Numbered from the stretch's first letter, positions 42,045 through 51,631 are shown. The stretch is DNA of 64,000 nucleotides from Palsa-504 sp963739615 (GCA_963739615.1 CAVUBD010000016.1:322406-386405); one strand, 5' to 3'. Translations and numbers: made by a program. The notes: generated by a model not told the origin, from the letters alone.

Positions 42045-42965
42045 TCACCGCGGCCACTCAATATTCTCGGCTGCGGTGACTGGGTCGCCGGTCAGCAGCC
42101 GGGCCCCCGCGGCGGCGGCGATCTCCGGCGTGGCGCCGGCTCCTGCCAGGGCGAGCGGAGCGCGCCGGGCGAGCGCGGTGAGCTGCGCGGCGAGGGGCTC
42201 GAGGTTCTCCGGCAAGGTCGCGGCGACGACAACGAGGTCCGGGCGCCTGGCGTCGACCGTCCGGGTCAGCTCCTCGACCGGGGTGTCCATCCCGAGATAA
42301 TCGATCCTCCACCCGCTGCGGTGCAGGACGATGCCGAAGACCATCAGCGCCAGGTCGTGAAGCTCGCCGGGGGGGCAGGCGAGGACGGCGCGGGGGCCGT
42401 GCCCGTTCCCCCAGCCCCGGGCCAGCCCGGCGAGCCGCCCGCGGATGACGTTGGCGGCGAAGTGTTCCTGGGCGACGCTGGCCGTTCCGCTCTCCCAGCG
42501 CTCCCCGAGCTCGGTGAGATACGGCATCACCACCTCCCGGAGGACCGTCGTCAGGGAGAGGTCATACAGGAGCCGGTCAAGGACTGCCTGTGCGGCTGGC
42601 TCGTCGAAGGCGTCCAGGGCCTGCCGGAGGGCACCGGACAGCTCACCCGCCGCCGGCGCGGCGCGGTGCGGGCCGGCGGCTCGGCCGGGGTCCGCCCCGG
42701 CCCCGCTGTCCTCCCCGAGCACCGCTCGCGCCGCCTCGGCGGCCGACAGCCCGCGGGCGAGGTGAGCCTGCATCCGGCCGACCCGCCGCGCGTCCGCCTC
42801 GGAGTACAACCGGAACCCGCCCGCCGAGCGCACCGGCTGCAGCAGGCCGTATCGGCTCTCCCAGGCCCGCAGTACGTGGTCGCTGACCACCAGGCGCCGG
42901 CTCAGCTCACCGATGCGCAGCAGCGGCGAGCCCCGGGAAGCTCCATGACGACACTCTACAGTCAT
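42045..42965 (-). CDS. litR: LitR/CarH-type B12-binding MerR regulator 2
   Basis: Paralogue of the regulator at 39317. HTH LLRIGELSRRLVVSDHVLRA and WESRYGLLQPVRSAGGFRLY; cap motif WESGTASVAQEH; B12 domain with ELHDLAL (His kept, Gly replaced by Ala as in copy 1). Its ATG 42946, equivalent to copy 1, is out of frame because one C is missing in the cgcccgctg stretch near 42922; ATG 42965 gives an in-frame start with a different N-terminus but lies within the first repeat. Either the start has moved or there is a sequence error. It faces the lipid-modification operon across two arrays of 11-bp repeats. Confidence 0.88.
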   Translation of the reverse strand: MTVECRHGASRGSPLLRIGELSRRLVVSDHVLRAWESRYGLLQPVRSAGGFRLYSEADARRVGRMQAHLARGLSAAEAARAVLGEDSGAGADPGRAAGPHRAAPAAGELSGALRQALDAFDEPAAQAVLDRLLYDLSLTTVLREVVMPYLTELGERWESGTASVAQEHFAANVIRGRLAGLARGWGNGHGPRAVLACPPGELHDLALMVFGIVLHRSGWRIDYLGMDTPVEELTRTVDARRPDLVVVAATLPENLEPLAAQLTALARRAPLALAGAGATPEIAAAAGARLLTGDPVTAAENIEWPR

Positions 42966-42997
42966 TAGACAGAAGTTTGACAAGGCTTGGCAGCGAG
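42965..42997. promoter_or_regulatory. Three tandem 11-bp repeats, litR2 side
   Basis: TTAGACAGAAG, TTTGACAAGGC, TTGGCAGCGAG in 11-base register upstream of litR2. Confidence 0.65.
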
Positions 42998-43011
42998 AGC
43001 TACCGTCATAT

Positions 43012-43044
43012 CTAGACAAACTTTAGACGAAGGCTTGACATCAT
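43012..43044. promoter_or_regulatory. Three tandem 11-bp repeats, operon side
   Basis: CTAGACAAACT, TTAGACGAAGG, CTTGACATCAT in 11-base register; the last overlaps the ATG at 43043. Core TAGACRAA is shared with the litR1 region. Confidence 0.75.
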
Positions 43045-44384
43045 GGGCTCCCACGTTAACGGCCCGACGACCGCCCATCGGCTCCGCTCCCCAGGAGCAC
43101 GGCGCCGCCGCCGACTCCCGGCGGCCGTCCGTGGCCGTGATCGGCGCCGGGGTCTCCGGCCTGACCGCGGCGTACCTGCTCTCCCGCACCCACGACGTCA
43201 CCCTCTTCGAGGCCGAGGACCGGCTCGGCGGCCACGCGCACACCCACGACGTCACGGACTCCGATGGCCGGCAGCACGCTGTCGACAGCGGGTTCATCGT
43301 CCACAACGACGTGACCTACCCCTGGTTGCGCAGGCTCTTCGGCGAGCTGGACGTCGCAGGTGCGTCCCGCCGAGATGAGCATGAGCGTCCGCTGCCAGGG
43401 GTGCGGGCTGCAGTATGCCGGCGGCCGCGGGGTACGCGGCGTATTCGCCCAGCCACGCCGCCTCATCGACCCCCGGTTTCTCCGGATGCTGTGGCAGGTC
43501 AGGCGGTTCCACCGGCGCGCATCGGCCTTCCTGCGCACGACCGACGACGAGAACCTCACGACCTACGGCGAGTTCCTGGAGCGGGAGGGGTTCAGCGGCT
43601 ACTTCATCGCCCACTACGCCGTCCCGGTCGTCTCGTGCGTGTGGTCCGCCGGGCGGGAGACGACGCTGGCCTACCCGGCGCGCTACCTGTTCCGGTTCCT
43701 CGACCACCACGGCATGCTCCGGGTCGGCGGGTCACCCCAGTGGTACACCGTCGCCGGCGGGTCACGGATCTACGTCGAGCGGCTCGCCGGGCTGCTCAAG
43801 GACGTGCGCGCGTCCCATGCCGTCACCGACGTCACCCGCGCGCGAGGACGGCGTCCAGATCCGGGACGTCACCGGGCAGGTCACCCGCGTGGACCGCGTC
43901 GTCATCGCGACCCATGCCGATCAGGCCCTGGGCCTGCTCACCGACCCGAGCGACGCAGGAGATCATCACCCTCAAGCAGTTCGGCTACTCGCGCAACGTC
44001 ACCGTGCTGCACACCGACAGCTCGGTCCTGCCGGACGCCGCGCGGGCCCGGGCCTGCTGGAACTACCGGATGACGTCCTGCGGCCGGCCCGGCCAGCCCG
44101 CCGTGGTGACGTACTGGATGAACCGGCTCCAGGGACACCGTGCCGCGCAGGAGTTCCTGGTCACGCTCAACGACCGCGAACGCCTCGACCCGGAGTCCAT
44201 CGTGGCGACGATGGACTACGAGCACCCGATCTACACCCCCGAAGCGGTCCGCGCGCAGTCACGGCTGAGCAGCCTGGCCACCGGCCGCACCGTGTACGCC
44301 GGCGCCTACCACGGGTGGGGATTCCACGAGGACGGCTGCCGCTCCGGCGTGGAGGCAGCACGGCACTTCGGAGTGACCTGGTGA
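43043..44384 (+). CDS. FAD-dependent amine-oxidase-like protein, three single-base frameshifts
   Basis: FAD fold SVAVIGAGVSGLTAAYLLSR and VTLFEAEDRLGGHAHTH, then HNDVTYPWLRRLFGEL; the frame slips at about 43362, continues MSMSVRCQGCGLQYAGGRGV and SPQWYTVAGGSRIYVERLAG, slips at about 43840 (EDGVQIRDVTGQVTRVDRVV) and again at about 43953, returning to the first frame (YSRNVTVLHTDSSVLP and YAGAYHGWGFHEDGCRSGVE). Each slip is one extra base, so the three together restore the frame. The family desaturates or oxidises lipids or carotenoid-like substrates beside CFA synthases. ATG 43043 also needs a slip to reach the FAD frame. Likely intact in vivo if the indels are sequencing errors. Confidence 0.8.
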
Positions 44385-45162
44385 GCACCGCCTCGCTCCT
44401 CACGCCGGCGTCCGCGCCCGCGCGCCCGCAGCTGCCCCCGCTGCCAGCCCTGGTCGTCGGCCAGGTCACGCACCGGCGCCCCGGACCGGTGCGGCACGCC
44501 TTCCGGCACCGGGTCTACCAGTGGCTGGTCGACCTGGACTGCCTCCCCCGCCAGCCCTGGCACCTGCGGGCGTTCGCGCACTTCAGCAGCGCTGACCACC
44601 TCGGCGACCCCGGCCTGCCGATCAAGCGCAACATCGAGAACTACCTGGCGCTGGGCGGCATCGGCCTCGGTGACCGGGGCCGGGTGCTCATGCTGGCCAG
44701 CGCCCGGGTCCTGGGCCACGTGTTCGACCCGCTCTCGGTCTTCTGGTGCTATGACCCGACGGGGTCCTCGTGTGCGTCGTCGCAGAGGTCCACAACACCT
44801 ACGGCGAGCGGCACGCCTACCTCCTGCGGCCGGACGAGGCCGGGACCGCCGTGACGGACAAGGGCTTCTATGTCTCCCCGTTCTTCGACGTCACCGGCAC
44901 CTACGAACTGCGGTTCACCCTGAGGCCGGACCTTGTCGCCACGACCGTGACGCTGCGACGCCACGATGCCGTGGCGTTCACCGCGACCTTCCGGGGCCGC
45001 CCGGAACCCGCGACGCGCCCGGCCCTGGCCCGCCGGCTCATCCGCCAGCCCCTCATGCCCCAGCGGATCTCGGCCCTGATCCGGGTGCACGGCATCTGGC
45101 TCTGGCTCCATCGCCTGCCCATCCGCTCCCGGCCACACCACACCCCACAGGAAGGGGTCTGA
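44381..45162 (+). CDS. DUF1365 protein, one frameshift
   Basis: GTG 44381 overlaps the oxidase stop. LPALVVGQVTHRRPGPVRHA then FRHRVYQWLVDLDCLPRQPW, and LGHVFDPLSVFWCYDPTG are DUF1365 signatures. At about 44764 the run gggg appears one G short; CVVAEVHNTYGERHAYLL and GFYVSPFFDVTGTYELRF follow in the next frame to 45162. DUF1365 proteins accompany CFA synthase and FAD oxidase in light-induced operons of many bacteria and take part in fatty-acid modification, such as furan fatty acid formation in alphaproteobacteria; its exact reaction here is unknown. Confidence 0.85.
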
Positions 45163-45164
45163 CC

Positions 45165-46415
45165 ATGACCGTCTCCGCCTCCATCAGCTGGCCCGCCGCC
45201 GCCACACCACGGGCGCCGCTCAGGGCCACCATCGCGCGGATCATCTTCGAGCATGCCGTACAGCGGGTCCCTGTCCGGGTGACCTACCCCGACGGGCGCG
45301 TACTCGGCGGCGGCTCGGGGACCTCACCGGAGTTCAGGCTCCTGCGTCCCAATGCATTCTTCGCCCGGCTCGGCCGCGATGCCAAGGTCGGCTTCGGTGA
45401 GGCCTACATGGCCGGCGACTGGCGGGCCGGGCCCGGCACGGACCTGGCCGACCTGCTCACGCGCTTTGCCGCGCGGCTAGCGACCCTGGTCCCCGCGCCG
45501 CTGCAGAAACTGAGGGCCCTCGCGGACAAGCGCGTCCCCCCCGGCCATGAGAACACCCCTGACGGCGCGCGCAGCAACATCGCCGCCCACTACGACCTGA
45601 GCAACGACCTGTTCGCCTGCTTCCTGGACCCGACGATGACCTACTCCGCGGCGTGGTTCGACGAGAGCGAGCCCGTGCAGACCGCAACCCGGCTCGAGGA
45701 GGCACAGCTACGCAAGATCGACGGGATTCTCGACCTCGCCGGCGTACGCAGCGGCACCCGGCTGCTGGAGATCGGCACCGGATGGGGCACGCTCGCCATC
45801 CGCGCGGCGCAACGAGGAGCCCAGGTCACCACGGTCACCCTGTCCCGAGAGCAGCTGGAACTCACCTGCGAGCGGGCCGGCGCAGCTGGCGTGTCCGACC
45901 GCGTGGACGTGCGACTGCAGGACTACCGCGAGATCGAAGGCAAGTACGACGCCATCGTCAGCGTCGAGATGATCGAGGCGGTCGGCGAAGCCTACTGGGC
46001 TGCCTACTTCGCCACGCTCGACCGCCTTCTGGCGCCCGGAGGGAAGGTGAGCATCCAGACAATCACCATGGCTCACGACCGGGTCCTCGCCACCCGGCGA
46101 AGCTTCAGCTGGATCCAGAAGTACATCTTCCCCGGCGGCATCATCCCGTCCCTGCAGGCGATCGATGACACCCTGGCGGCGCACACCACCCTGCGGGTCA
46201 CCCAACGGCGTGAGCTCCGGCCGCACTACGCCCGGACCCTGCGCCTGTGGCGGGAGCGCTTCAATGACCAGTGGCCGCACATCCAGGCCCAGGGGTTCGC
46301 CGGGACCTTCCGGCGGATGTGGGAGTTCTACCTCGCATACTCCGAGGCGGGCTTCCGCAGCGGTTACCTCGGCGTGAGCCAGCTCCAGGTGGCCCGGGAG
46401 CCGGCATGGAGCTGA
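45165..46415 (+). CDS. cfa: Cyclopropane-fatty-acyl-phospholipid synthase family methyltransferase
   Basis: 416 aa from ATG 45165 (GGAAGGGG upstream). N-terminal domain with AKVGFGEAYMAGDW, then IAAHYDLSNDLFACFLDPTM and TYSAAWF, SAM site LLEIGTGWGTLAIRAAQRG, and the C-terminal FSWIQKYIFPGGIIPS and FRRMWEFYLAYSEAGFRSGY. Uses SAM to methylate or cyclopropanate acyl double bonds in membrane phospholipids. No frameshift. Third gene of the litR2-facing operon; a dead C-terminal copy lies at 41400. Confidence 0.93.
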   Translation: MTVSASISWPAAATPRAPLRATIARIIFEHAVQRVPVRVTYPDGRVLGGGSGTSPEFRLLRPNAFFARLGRDAKVGFGEAYMAGDWRAGPGTDLADLLTRFAARLATLVPAPLQKLRALADKRVPPGHENTPDGARSNIAAHYDLSNDLFACFLDPTMTYSAAWFDESEPVQTATRLEEAQLRKIDGILDLAGVRSGTRLLEIGTGWGTLAIRAAQRGAQVTTVTLSREQLELTCERAGAAGVSDRVDVRLQDYREIEGKYDAIVSVEMIEAVGEAYWAAYFATLDRLLAPGGKVSIQTITMAHDRVLATRRSFSWIQKYIFPGGIIPSLQAIDDTLAAHTTLRVTQRRELRPHYARTLRLWRERFNDQWPHIQAQGFAGTFRRMWEFYLAYSEAGFRSGYLGVSQLQVAREPAWS

Positions 46416-47152
46416 ACGGCAAGGTCGCCTGGGTCGTCGGCGCCTCAAGCGGAATCGGCGCAGCGGTCGCCCGGGAACTCACCTGCCGTGGAGGCACCGT
46501 CGCGATCTCGGCCCGCCGCGACGAGCAGCTCCGGGAGGTATCGGGAGGGCACATGCTCGTCGTGCCACTCGACGTCACCGACGCCGCGTCGGTCGCGGCC
46601 GCCGCCGCACGAGTACACCAAGAGCTCGGCCCCATCGACCTTGCCGTGCTGTCCGCCGGCTACTGGAAGCAGATGGACCCGCAGGACTGGGACACCGAGG
46701 TCTTCGACCAGCACATCCGGGTCAACCTCGCCGGGATGAGCAACTCCATCGCGGCCGTGCTGCCCGGCATGCTGCGGCGGCACCACGGCGTCATCGCCGG
46801 CATCGCGTCCGTGGCCGGATACCGCGGGCTGGCCGGCTCCGAAGCCTACGGCGCGACCAAGGCGGCGCAGATCAACCTGCTCGAGTCCCTGCGCGTCCAC
46901 ATCGCCCGGACCGGGGTGCAGGTGACGACGATCTGCCCAGGCTTCGTCCGCACCGACCTCACGGCCGGCAACCCCTTCCCCATGCCCTTCATCATCGATG
47001 CCGGCCAGGCCGCACGATCCATCTGCGACGGACTGGAGCGTGACCGCACCGAGATCGTCTTCCCCACCCCGATGGCGCTGCTGATGAAGACCGCGCGCCT
47101 GGTCCCCGCCCGTGCCTGGACCGCCCTGTGGGCCCGCACCTCACTCACCTGA
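46406..47152 (+). CDS. Short-chain dehydrogenase/reductase
   Basis: 248 aa from ATG 46406, overlapping cfa by 10 bases. Cofactor motif WVVGASSGIGAAVARELTCR (TGxxxGxG type with A in place of T), LSAGYW in place of NNAG, catalytic Ser in IASVAGYRG and YGATKAAQINL (YxxxK). PGFVRTDLT follows. Likely reduces or oxidises a lipid-linked carbonyl within this operon; substrate unknown. Confidence 0.9.
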   Translation: MELNGKVAWVVGASSGIGAAVARELTCRGGTVAISARRDEQLREVSGGHMLVVPLDVTDAASVAAAAARVHQELGPIDLAVLSAGYWKQMDPQDWDTEVFDQHIRVNLAGMSNSIAAVLPGMLRRHHGVIAGIASVAGYRGLAGSEAYGATKAAQINLLESLRVHIARTGVQVTTICPGFVRTDLTAGNPFPMPFIIDAGQAARSICDGLERDRTEIVFPTPMALLMKTARLVPARAWTALWARTSLT

Positions 47153-47203
47153 CCACGCCCGACCCGGCCACCTCGCCCAGGACCAAGGAACCCGAAGGAA
47201 ACC

Positions 47204-47632
47204 ATGAGACTGCAGAAGACTGTCGTCACCGACAAGCCGCGGGACGCGGTGTTCGATTACCTCTCCGACTTCACCACCACAACCGAGTGGGACCCGGGCA
47301 CCGTGCTCACCGTGAACCACCACGGCGACGGAGGGACCGGCACCACCTACCTCAACACCTCCACCTTCCTCGGCCGGAAGACCCAGCTGACCTACATCGT
47401 GCGCGAGTTCATCCCCGGTGAGCGCATCCGGCTCCGCGGAGAAAACAAGACGGTCATCGCCGTCGACACCATGACCTTCCGCAGCATCGATGCCGGCACC
47501 GAGGTCACCTACACAGCCGAGTTCACCTTCAAAGGCCCGACCCGTCTCCTCGCCCCGCTGCTCAGGCCCGCCTTCGAACGGCTCGGCAAACAAGCGCAGG
47601 CCGGCATGCGCACAGCGCTAAACCAGCTCTGA
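47204..47632 (+). CDS. SRPBCC/polyketide-cyclase-like lipid-binding protein
   Basis: 142 aa. START-like fold: RDAVFDYLSDFTTTTEWDPG, TTYLNTSTFLGRKTQLTYIV, FIPGERIRLRGENKTVIAVD and the C-terminal helix PLLRPAFERLGKQAQAGMRT. Ribosome site GAAGGAAACC. Last conserved gene of the light-response operon; probably binds a hydrophobic ligand or substrate. Confidence 0.88.
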   Translation: MRLQKTVVTDKPRDAVFDYLSDFTTTTEWDPGTVLTVNHHGDGGTGTTYLNTSTFLGRKTQLTYIVREFIPGERIRLRGENKTVIAVDTMTFRSIDAGTEVTYTAEFTFKGPTRLLAPLLRPAFERLGKQAQAGMRTALNQL

Positions 47633-47657
47633 CCAACCCGGGAGGAAGGGGCCTGCG

Positions 47658-47804
47658 ATGACGCGGAAAGAGACGGGTGCTGCGGATGTGACGCTGGACC
47701 TGATGGCGATTCAGTCCAATGCGCTGGAGGCAATTCGGGACTATGGCCATTACCTGCGCGACGCAGAGAGCGCAGGGCTGCCGGAAGTGGCGTACTTCGG
47801 CTAG
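47658..47804 (+). CDS. Small 48-aa protein
   Basis: ATG 47658 behind GGGAGGAAGGGG. MTRKETGAADVTLDLMAIQS then NALEAIRDYGHYLRDAESAG and VAYFG: two short helices, soluble. No family recognised. It lies 25 bases after the SRPBCC gene and is probably in the same transcript. Confidence 0.6.
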   Translation: MTRKETGAADVTLDLMAIQSNALEAIRDYGHYLRDAESAGLPEVAYFG

Positions 47805-47959
47805 CTCATGGAGGAGGATTCTGCCCGCGCGGCCGCTAGCGCATGGCGCATTATGATCATCCTAAGATTCCTTCGCCGCATTGACCGGGCTAGTCCCAGT
47901 CGGCCGTCAGTACCGACGGCCACATACCCCATGGGTGTGGTGCAGACCGGGGTCACGCA

Positions 47960-48140
47960 GGCACCGAGACTCTTCAAAAGCTGGACCGCCGTGCACCTTC
48001 GCCATGCCGCGCTCGGCAGCGAAGGCCTCCGCATGTCCACGGTCCGGGGCCGCGACCGCGACCAGCTCGTGGCCGAGAACCTTCACGGGATCCAGGATGC
48101 CGTCGTCGGCGATCTGGGCAGCACGCGCGAGGTTACCCAT
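47960..48140 (-). pseudogene. Gfo/Idh/MocA oxidoreductase N-terminal remnant
   Basis: Reads GNLARAAQIADDGILDPVKV then HELVAVAAPDRGHAEAFAAE and RGMAKVHG, the NAD-binding start of GFO_IDH_MocA dehydrogenases with the first GxGxxG strand lost or shifted. No catalytic domain. Confidence 0.6.
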
Positions 48141-48219
48141 GTCGCGGGCCTGTACGGTGATACCGCTGGGCTGATGACCGGTGTCCTGGGATTTATCGGT
48201 GAGGGGCTGGCTGGACCGG

Positions 48220-48735
48220 GATGAGGCCGTTCAGGTCGTTGCTCCGGCACCTAGGATCAGCGATCTCCGTGATCGTCTAGACGGCCGCGGTCAGCGGGTG
48301 AGCTGGGCGGACATGACCGGGGCTGGTACCAACCCGGCGCTGATCATCCCCGCCATGCACGCCTTCGCCAGCGCCCAGGCCGCGCCGGTGGCCCGGTGCG
48401 TGGTGGAACTGGGCTGGGACGCCCAGACTGCCGCGGAACAGCGCGAGCTGATCCGGCACGAGGCGCTGATCAACCTGGCATTTACCGAGATGCCCGTCAC
48501 GGTCTTGCGCCCATATGACGCGACGCGGCTGGAGCCGGGCATCCTGGCGTACGCCGAGCGCACCCACCCGGCGCTGATCCGGGACGGCGAGACTGGACCC
48601 AGCTCCGCCTACCGCGCCGCGGCCGGTCTGCCCGCCGAATGCGACGGGCCGCTCGACCAGCCACCCCCGGACGCGGCCCGGCTGGCCTACCGGGCCGAGC
48701 TGGCCGCAGTCCGCACGTTCGCTACCGGGCGGGCT
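48220..48735 (+). pseudogene. MEDS-domain (anti-sigma/histidine kinase) fragment
   Basis: TNPALIIPAMHAFASAQAAP, ELIRHEALINLAFTEMPVTV then LRPYDATRLEPGILAYAERT and HPALIRDG follow the MEDS sensory domain of Streptomyces ATP-binding anti-sigma regulators (HEALINLAFxGxxxxxLCPYD). The usual C-terminal HATPase is replaced by a kinase fragment at 48740. Confidence 0.75.
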
Positions 48736-48739
48736 TACC

Positions 48740-50190
48740 GACCAGCCGATCTCGATGGGGATCATTCACCGGGGCCTCAAACCGGCCAACGTCCTGCGCT
48801 ACGCCGGACGGTGGAAGCTCGCGGATTTCGGGATCGCCCGCGATCAGGAAATCGGGACCCGGGACCCGACCTTCGTGGGGTGGGGATCGTTCCCCTACAT
48901 GGCGCCCGAACTGTGGGAACTGAAATCTCCCACGATCAAGACTGACCTGTACGCACTTGGGTGCCTGGCACACGAGCTGCTGGCAGGCTCCCGCCGTACA
49001 CCGGGGACCAGGCGGCCCTCCGGGCAGGCCACCTTACCCGGGCCCCGCCCGAGGCGCCGTGCGGCGACGTCGTGCTCAAGAGCCTGATCGGCCGGCTCAT
49101 CGCCAAGCGCCCAGAAGACCGCCCGCGCCGTGCTGGACCGGCTGCGGCGGGCGCTGGTAGCCCGCGGCCCGGTCCAGGAATCCATCGCGCGCGGCCTTGG
49201 AGCCCACGCTACCGAGGAGGCCCGCGCCGCCGCCGACCAGTCGGCGGCCCGGGCCGCCGAGGATGCGCGCCGCCAGCAGATCGCCCAAGCCAAGGCAGAC
49301 CTGCGCGAGATCGTCAACGACGCGCTCAGCGACCTGCGGGCCGTTGAACCAGACGCAACGTCCGAAGAGCGCGGGACCACCAGGTCGAGTTTCGTCGCGA
49401 CGCCGAGCTTCAGCCTGACCGCTGGCGGAGTCAGGCTCCGGATCGACCTGTGGGAAGGAATGGCCACAAGCCAGCCAGTCCAGGGCGACACGATGGTCTT
49501 GGCCGGCTGCGTCATGATCACCAACCCGAGCTATCACACGGAGCTGAACTCGGCCAACCTCATCTACGAGCGGGTCGATGACCGCCTCGCCTGGCAGATC
49601 TACAAGTTCCGCAGCGGCCTCGTGCCGGCCGAAAGGTACCCCTATGGACCCTACGGCCGCACCCACGGACTCCGTTACGGAGAGTTCTTCGACTCCCGGG
49701 AGCGCTCCTTCATGCTGCGCCCGGTGATGCACGTCTGGAGCAAGACGGTCACCACGCTCACCGCCGAAACCCTCCTGGAACTGTTCCAGCAGGCTGTCGA
49801 CCTCGGCCCCCGGACCCCCGCACCGGCATCTGGTGAGCGGCGCGACCCGCCCGAGGCGGCCACGCTTGGATCATTCCGCATGCCTCTCGCCGATGGCCAC
49901 AGTCGGGCCGTCGCTGTGTGGCGTGCTGGCATCTGCGGGTCTGACAGGACGGAATTCGCGGTTAGGGACGGTGTGGCGCACATGGTCATCGTGCGCCACC
50001 AGGGCGTCGTGATCCTCGGTGACCGAGACCTGCGACCAGCTGCTCGGTGGGCCGCCGTCCGCGACCAGCTCGTCGAATCGTTACCCGCTTTACGAGCGGG
50101 TCCTCGGCCCAAATACCTACTTGCCGACGTGTCTAAGGCATCGAGCGGGCTCGCCGCCCTGTGCGAGATCGGGCGCGAGTGGGACCGGGT
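48740..50190 (+). pseudogene. Ser/Thr protein kinase remnant, no N-lobe, catalytic Asp changed
   Basis: Begins at the catalytic loop MGIIHRGLKPANVLRYAG: the HRD Asp is Gly. DFG is kept (KLADFGIARDQE), with FPYMAPELWELKSPTIKTDL and YALGCLAHELLAG. Frame slips at about 48982 (YTGDQAALRAGHLTRAPPEA, IGRLIAKRPEDRP) and 49118 (AVLDRLRRALVARGPVQESI). A C-terminal region of about 330 residues (EEARAAADQSAARAAEDARR coiled coil, then VRLRIDLWEGMATSQPV) belongs to the same protein family's unknown domain. Without the N-lobe it cannot bind ATP normally. Confidence 0.75.
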
Positions 50191-50239
50191 ATCCGCTGAC
50201 CGCACGTGTGGCGGCAGGCGCTGCCGGCCGACCCGTCCC

Positions 50240-50899
50240 TGGGCGAGTACCCCGAGGCCAGCAAGGTCCGCCCGGCCCCGTTCACCCGGTTCGTGCCCGT
50301 CGCGGGACGAGGCGGGCAGCTGCCGCCGATCGAAACCACGAGCGTTTCCGAGGCGCCGCTCACGCCGCTGGGCCGGGCCGGCCAGGCACTGAAGCGGCTG
50401 GTCTTCGGCCCGCCGCTGGACGCCACCGCGATCGCGGTGGAGCGGATGCGCAAGCTCGTGCCGCTCCCCGTGCTGCCGGCGGACACGCTGTCCTGGGTCG
50501 CCTACAGGCCCCAGGCGATGCTGGCCGTCCTGGTCCTGGCCGGCCTGCCCGGCTTGTCTACTCGCTGCCTGTCGGCGCGGCGATCGCGTTCTTGATGCTG
50601 GCGGTCGGGATCTCCTGCCGCCAGACGATCCGGGCCTGCCCGCAAGGCGGAGGGTCCTTCATCGTCGCGAGCGAGGAACTCGGCCGCGTCCGCGCCGTGG
50701 TCGCCCACTGGTCACCTATCTCTGGACCCTGCCCGAGCAACGGCCGGACCTCACGCTGACCGTCGCCGTCCCGGAGCTCGTGGACCGGCACTGGTGGCAC
50801 CGCATCCTGCACGAGCACGTCGCCGAGAGGCTGCAGCCCGTCCTGCAGTCCCTGCCCCGGGTGGTCGTCACCAGCGTGCCCTTCCATCTAGCGGACTGA
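50240..50899 (+). pseudogene. APC-family permease with large internal deletion
   Basis: N-terminus LKRLVFGPPLDATAIAVERM and LSWVAYRPQAMLAVLVLAGL; after a slip at about 50555 YSLPVGAAIAFLMLAVGISC, QTIRACPQGGGSFIVASEEL. At about 50710 this joins directly to the protein's far end: LWTLPEQRPDLTLTVAVPEL and VDRHWWHRILHEHVAERL then VVVTSVPFHL. About 450 middle residues with most membrane helices are missing. Confidence 0.8.
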
Positions 50900-51217
50900 C
50901 CTGTCCCGGAGCGTGAGCGCCCCCGGCTGCCGGCATTACGACGACGCCGGTGCCATACTGCGATGCTGTGCAGCCGCTGTCGTGAGAGTGCGCAAAGGTG
51001 GGGTTGCCGCGCCCGAGGCGCTCACGCGGCGTCCACGGCCCGACGGTCCGCCGCGCGAGTCGTTCGTGGTGCCCTCCCGGTCGGGTATCCGGCCTAACGC
51101 GGAGCGTAGGTGATCGACGAAGGAGTCCGCTAGGCCGCGGCTCTCGTACTGGCGGATGCCCGTGACGGCAGACTACCGTTGGACCTGTCCATCGGATAAC
51201 CCGCCTGGGGAGATGCC
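50900..51217. other. Non-coding stretch with probable promoter of the 51218 gene
   Basis: No protein-like frame. Ribosome site GGGGAGATGCC is at its right end. Confidence 0.45.
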
Positions 51218-51631
51218 ATGGCTGAGAAGAAACCGCTGCTCGTCTACGCGGCAGCGTACGAGACTGTCGAAGCCGCGCTGGCGGACCTGGACGCCATCGA
51301 GCAGGCGCATAAGGACGAGATGATCGGCCAGTACGACGCGGCCGTGATCGACAAGGAGGACGGCAAGCCCCACGTGGTCAAGCGGATGGATCGCCCGCAC
51401 ATCCGCGTCATCCCGGAGTGGTTCGGCGGCGGGACTCTGCCCCGCAAGGAGCTCCACGAGGCGGCTGAGCAGCTCACTGCCAACCAGGCAGGGCTCATCG
51501 CGGTCGGCGAGCCGACCATCGAAAAAGGGCTGGACAAGGCGCTGACCAAGGCCGCCAAAGTCGTGAAGCGCACCGTGGAGGCCACGACCGACGAAATCAC
51601 CAGCGAGCTGCAGGAAGCGCTCAAGAGCTGA
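51218..51631 (+). CDS. DUF1269-like stress protein
   Basis: 137 aa. MAEKKPLLVYAAAYETVEAA then ADLDAIEQAHKDEMIGQYDA resembles the first half of DUF1269/DUF6325 proteins (strand, helix with EAAxxDL, then YDAAVID). The middle has KRMDRPHIRVIPEWFGGG, the C-terminus is a charged helix (LTKAAKVVKRTVEATTDEIT). No signal peptide. Function unknown; related proteins are common beside stress genes. Confidence 0.7.
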   Translation: MAEKKPLLVYAAAYETVEAALADLDAIEQAHKDEMIGQYDAAVIDKEDGKPHVVKRMDRPHIRVIPEWFGGGTLPRKELHEAAEQLTANQAGLIAVGEPTIEKGLDKALTKAAKVVKRTVEATTDEITSELQEALKS

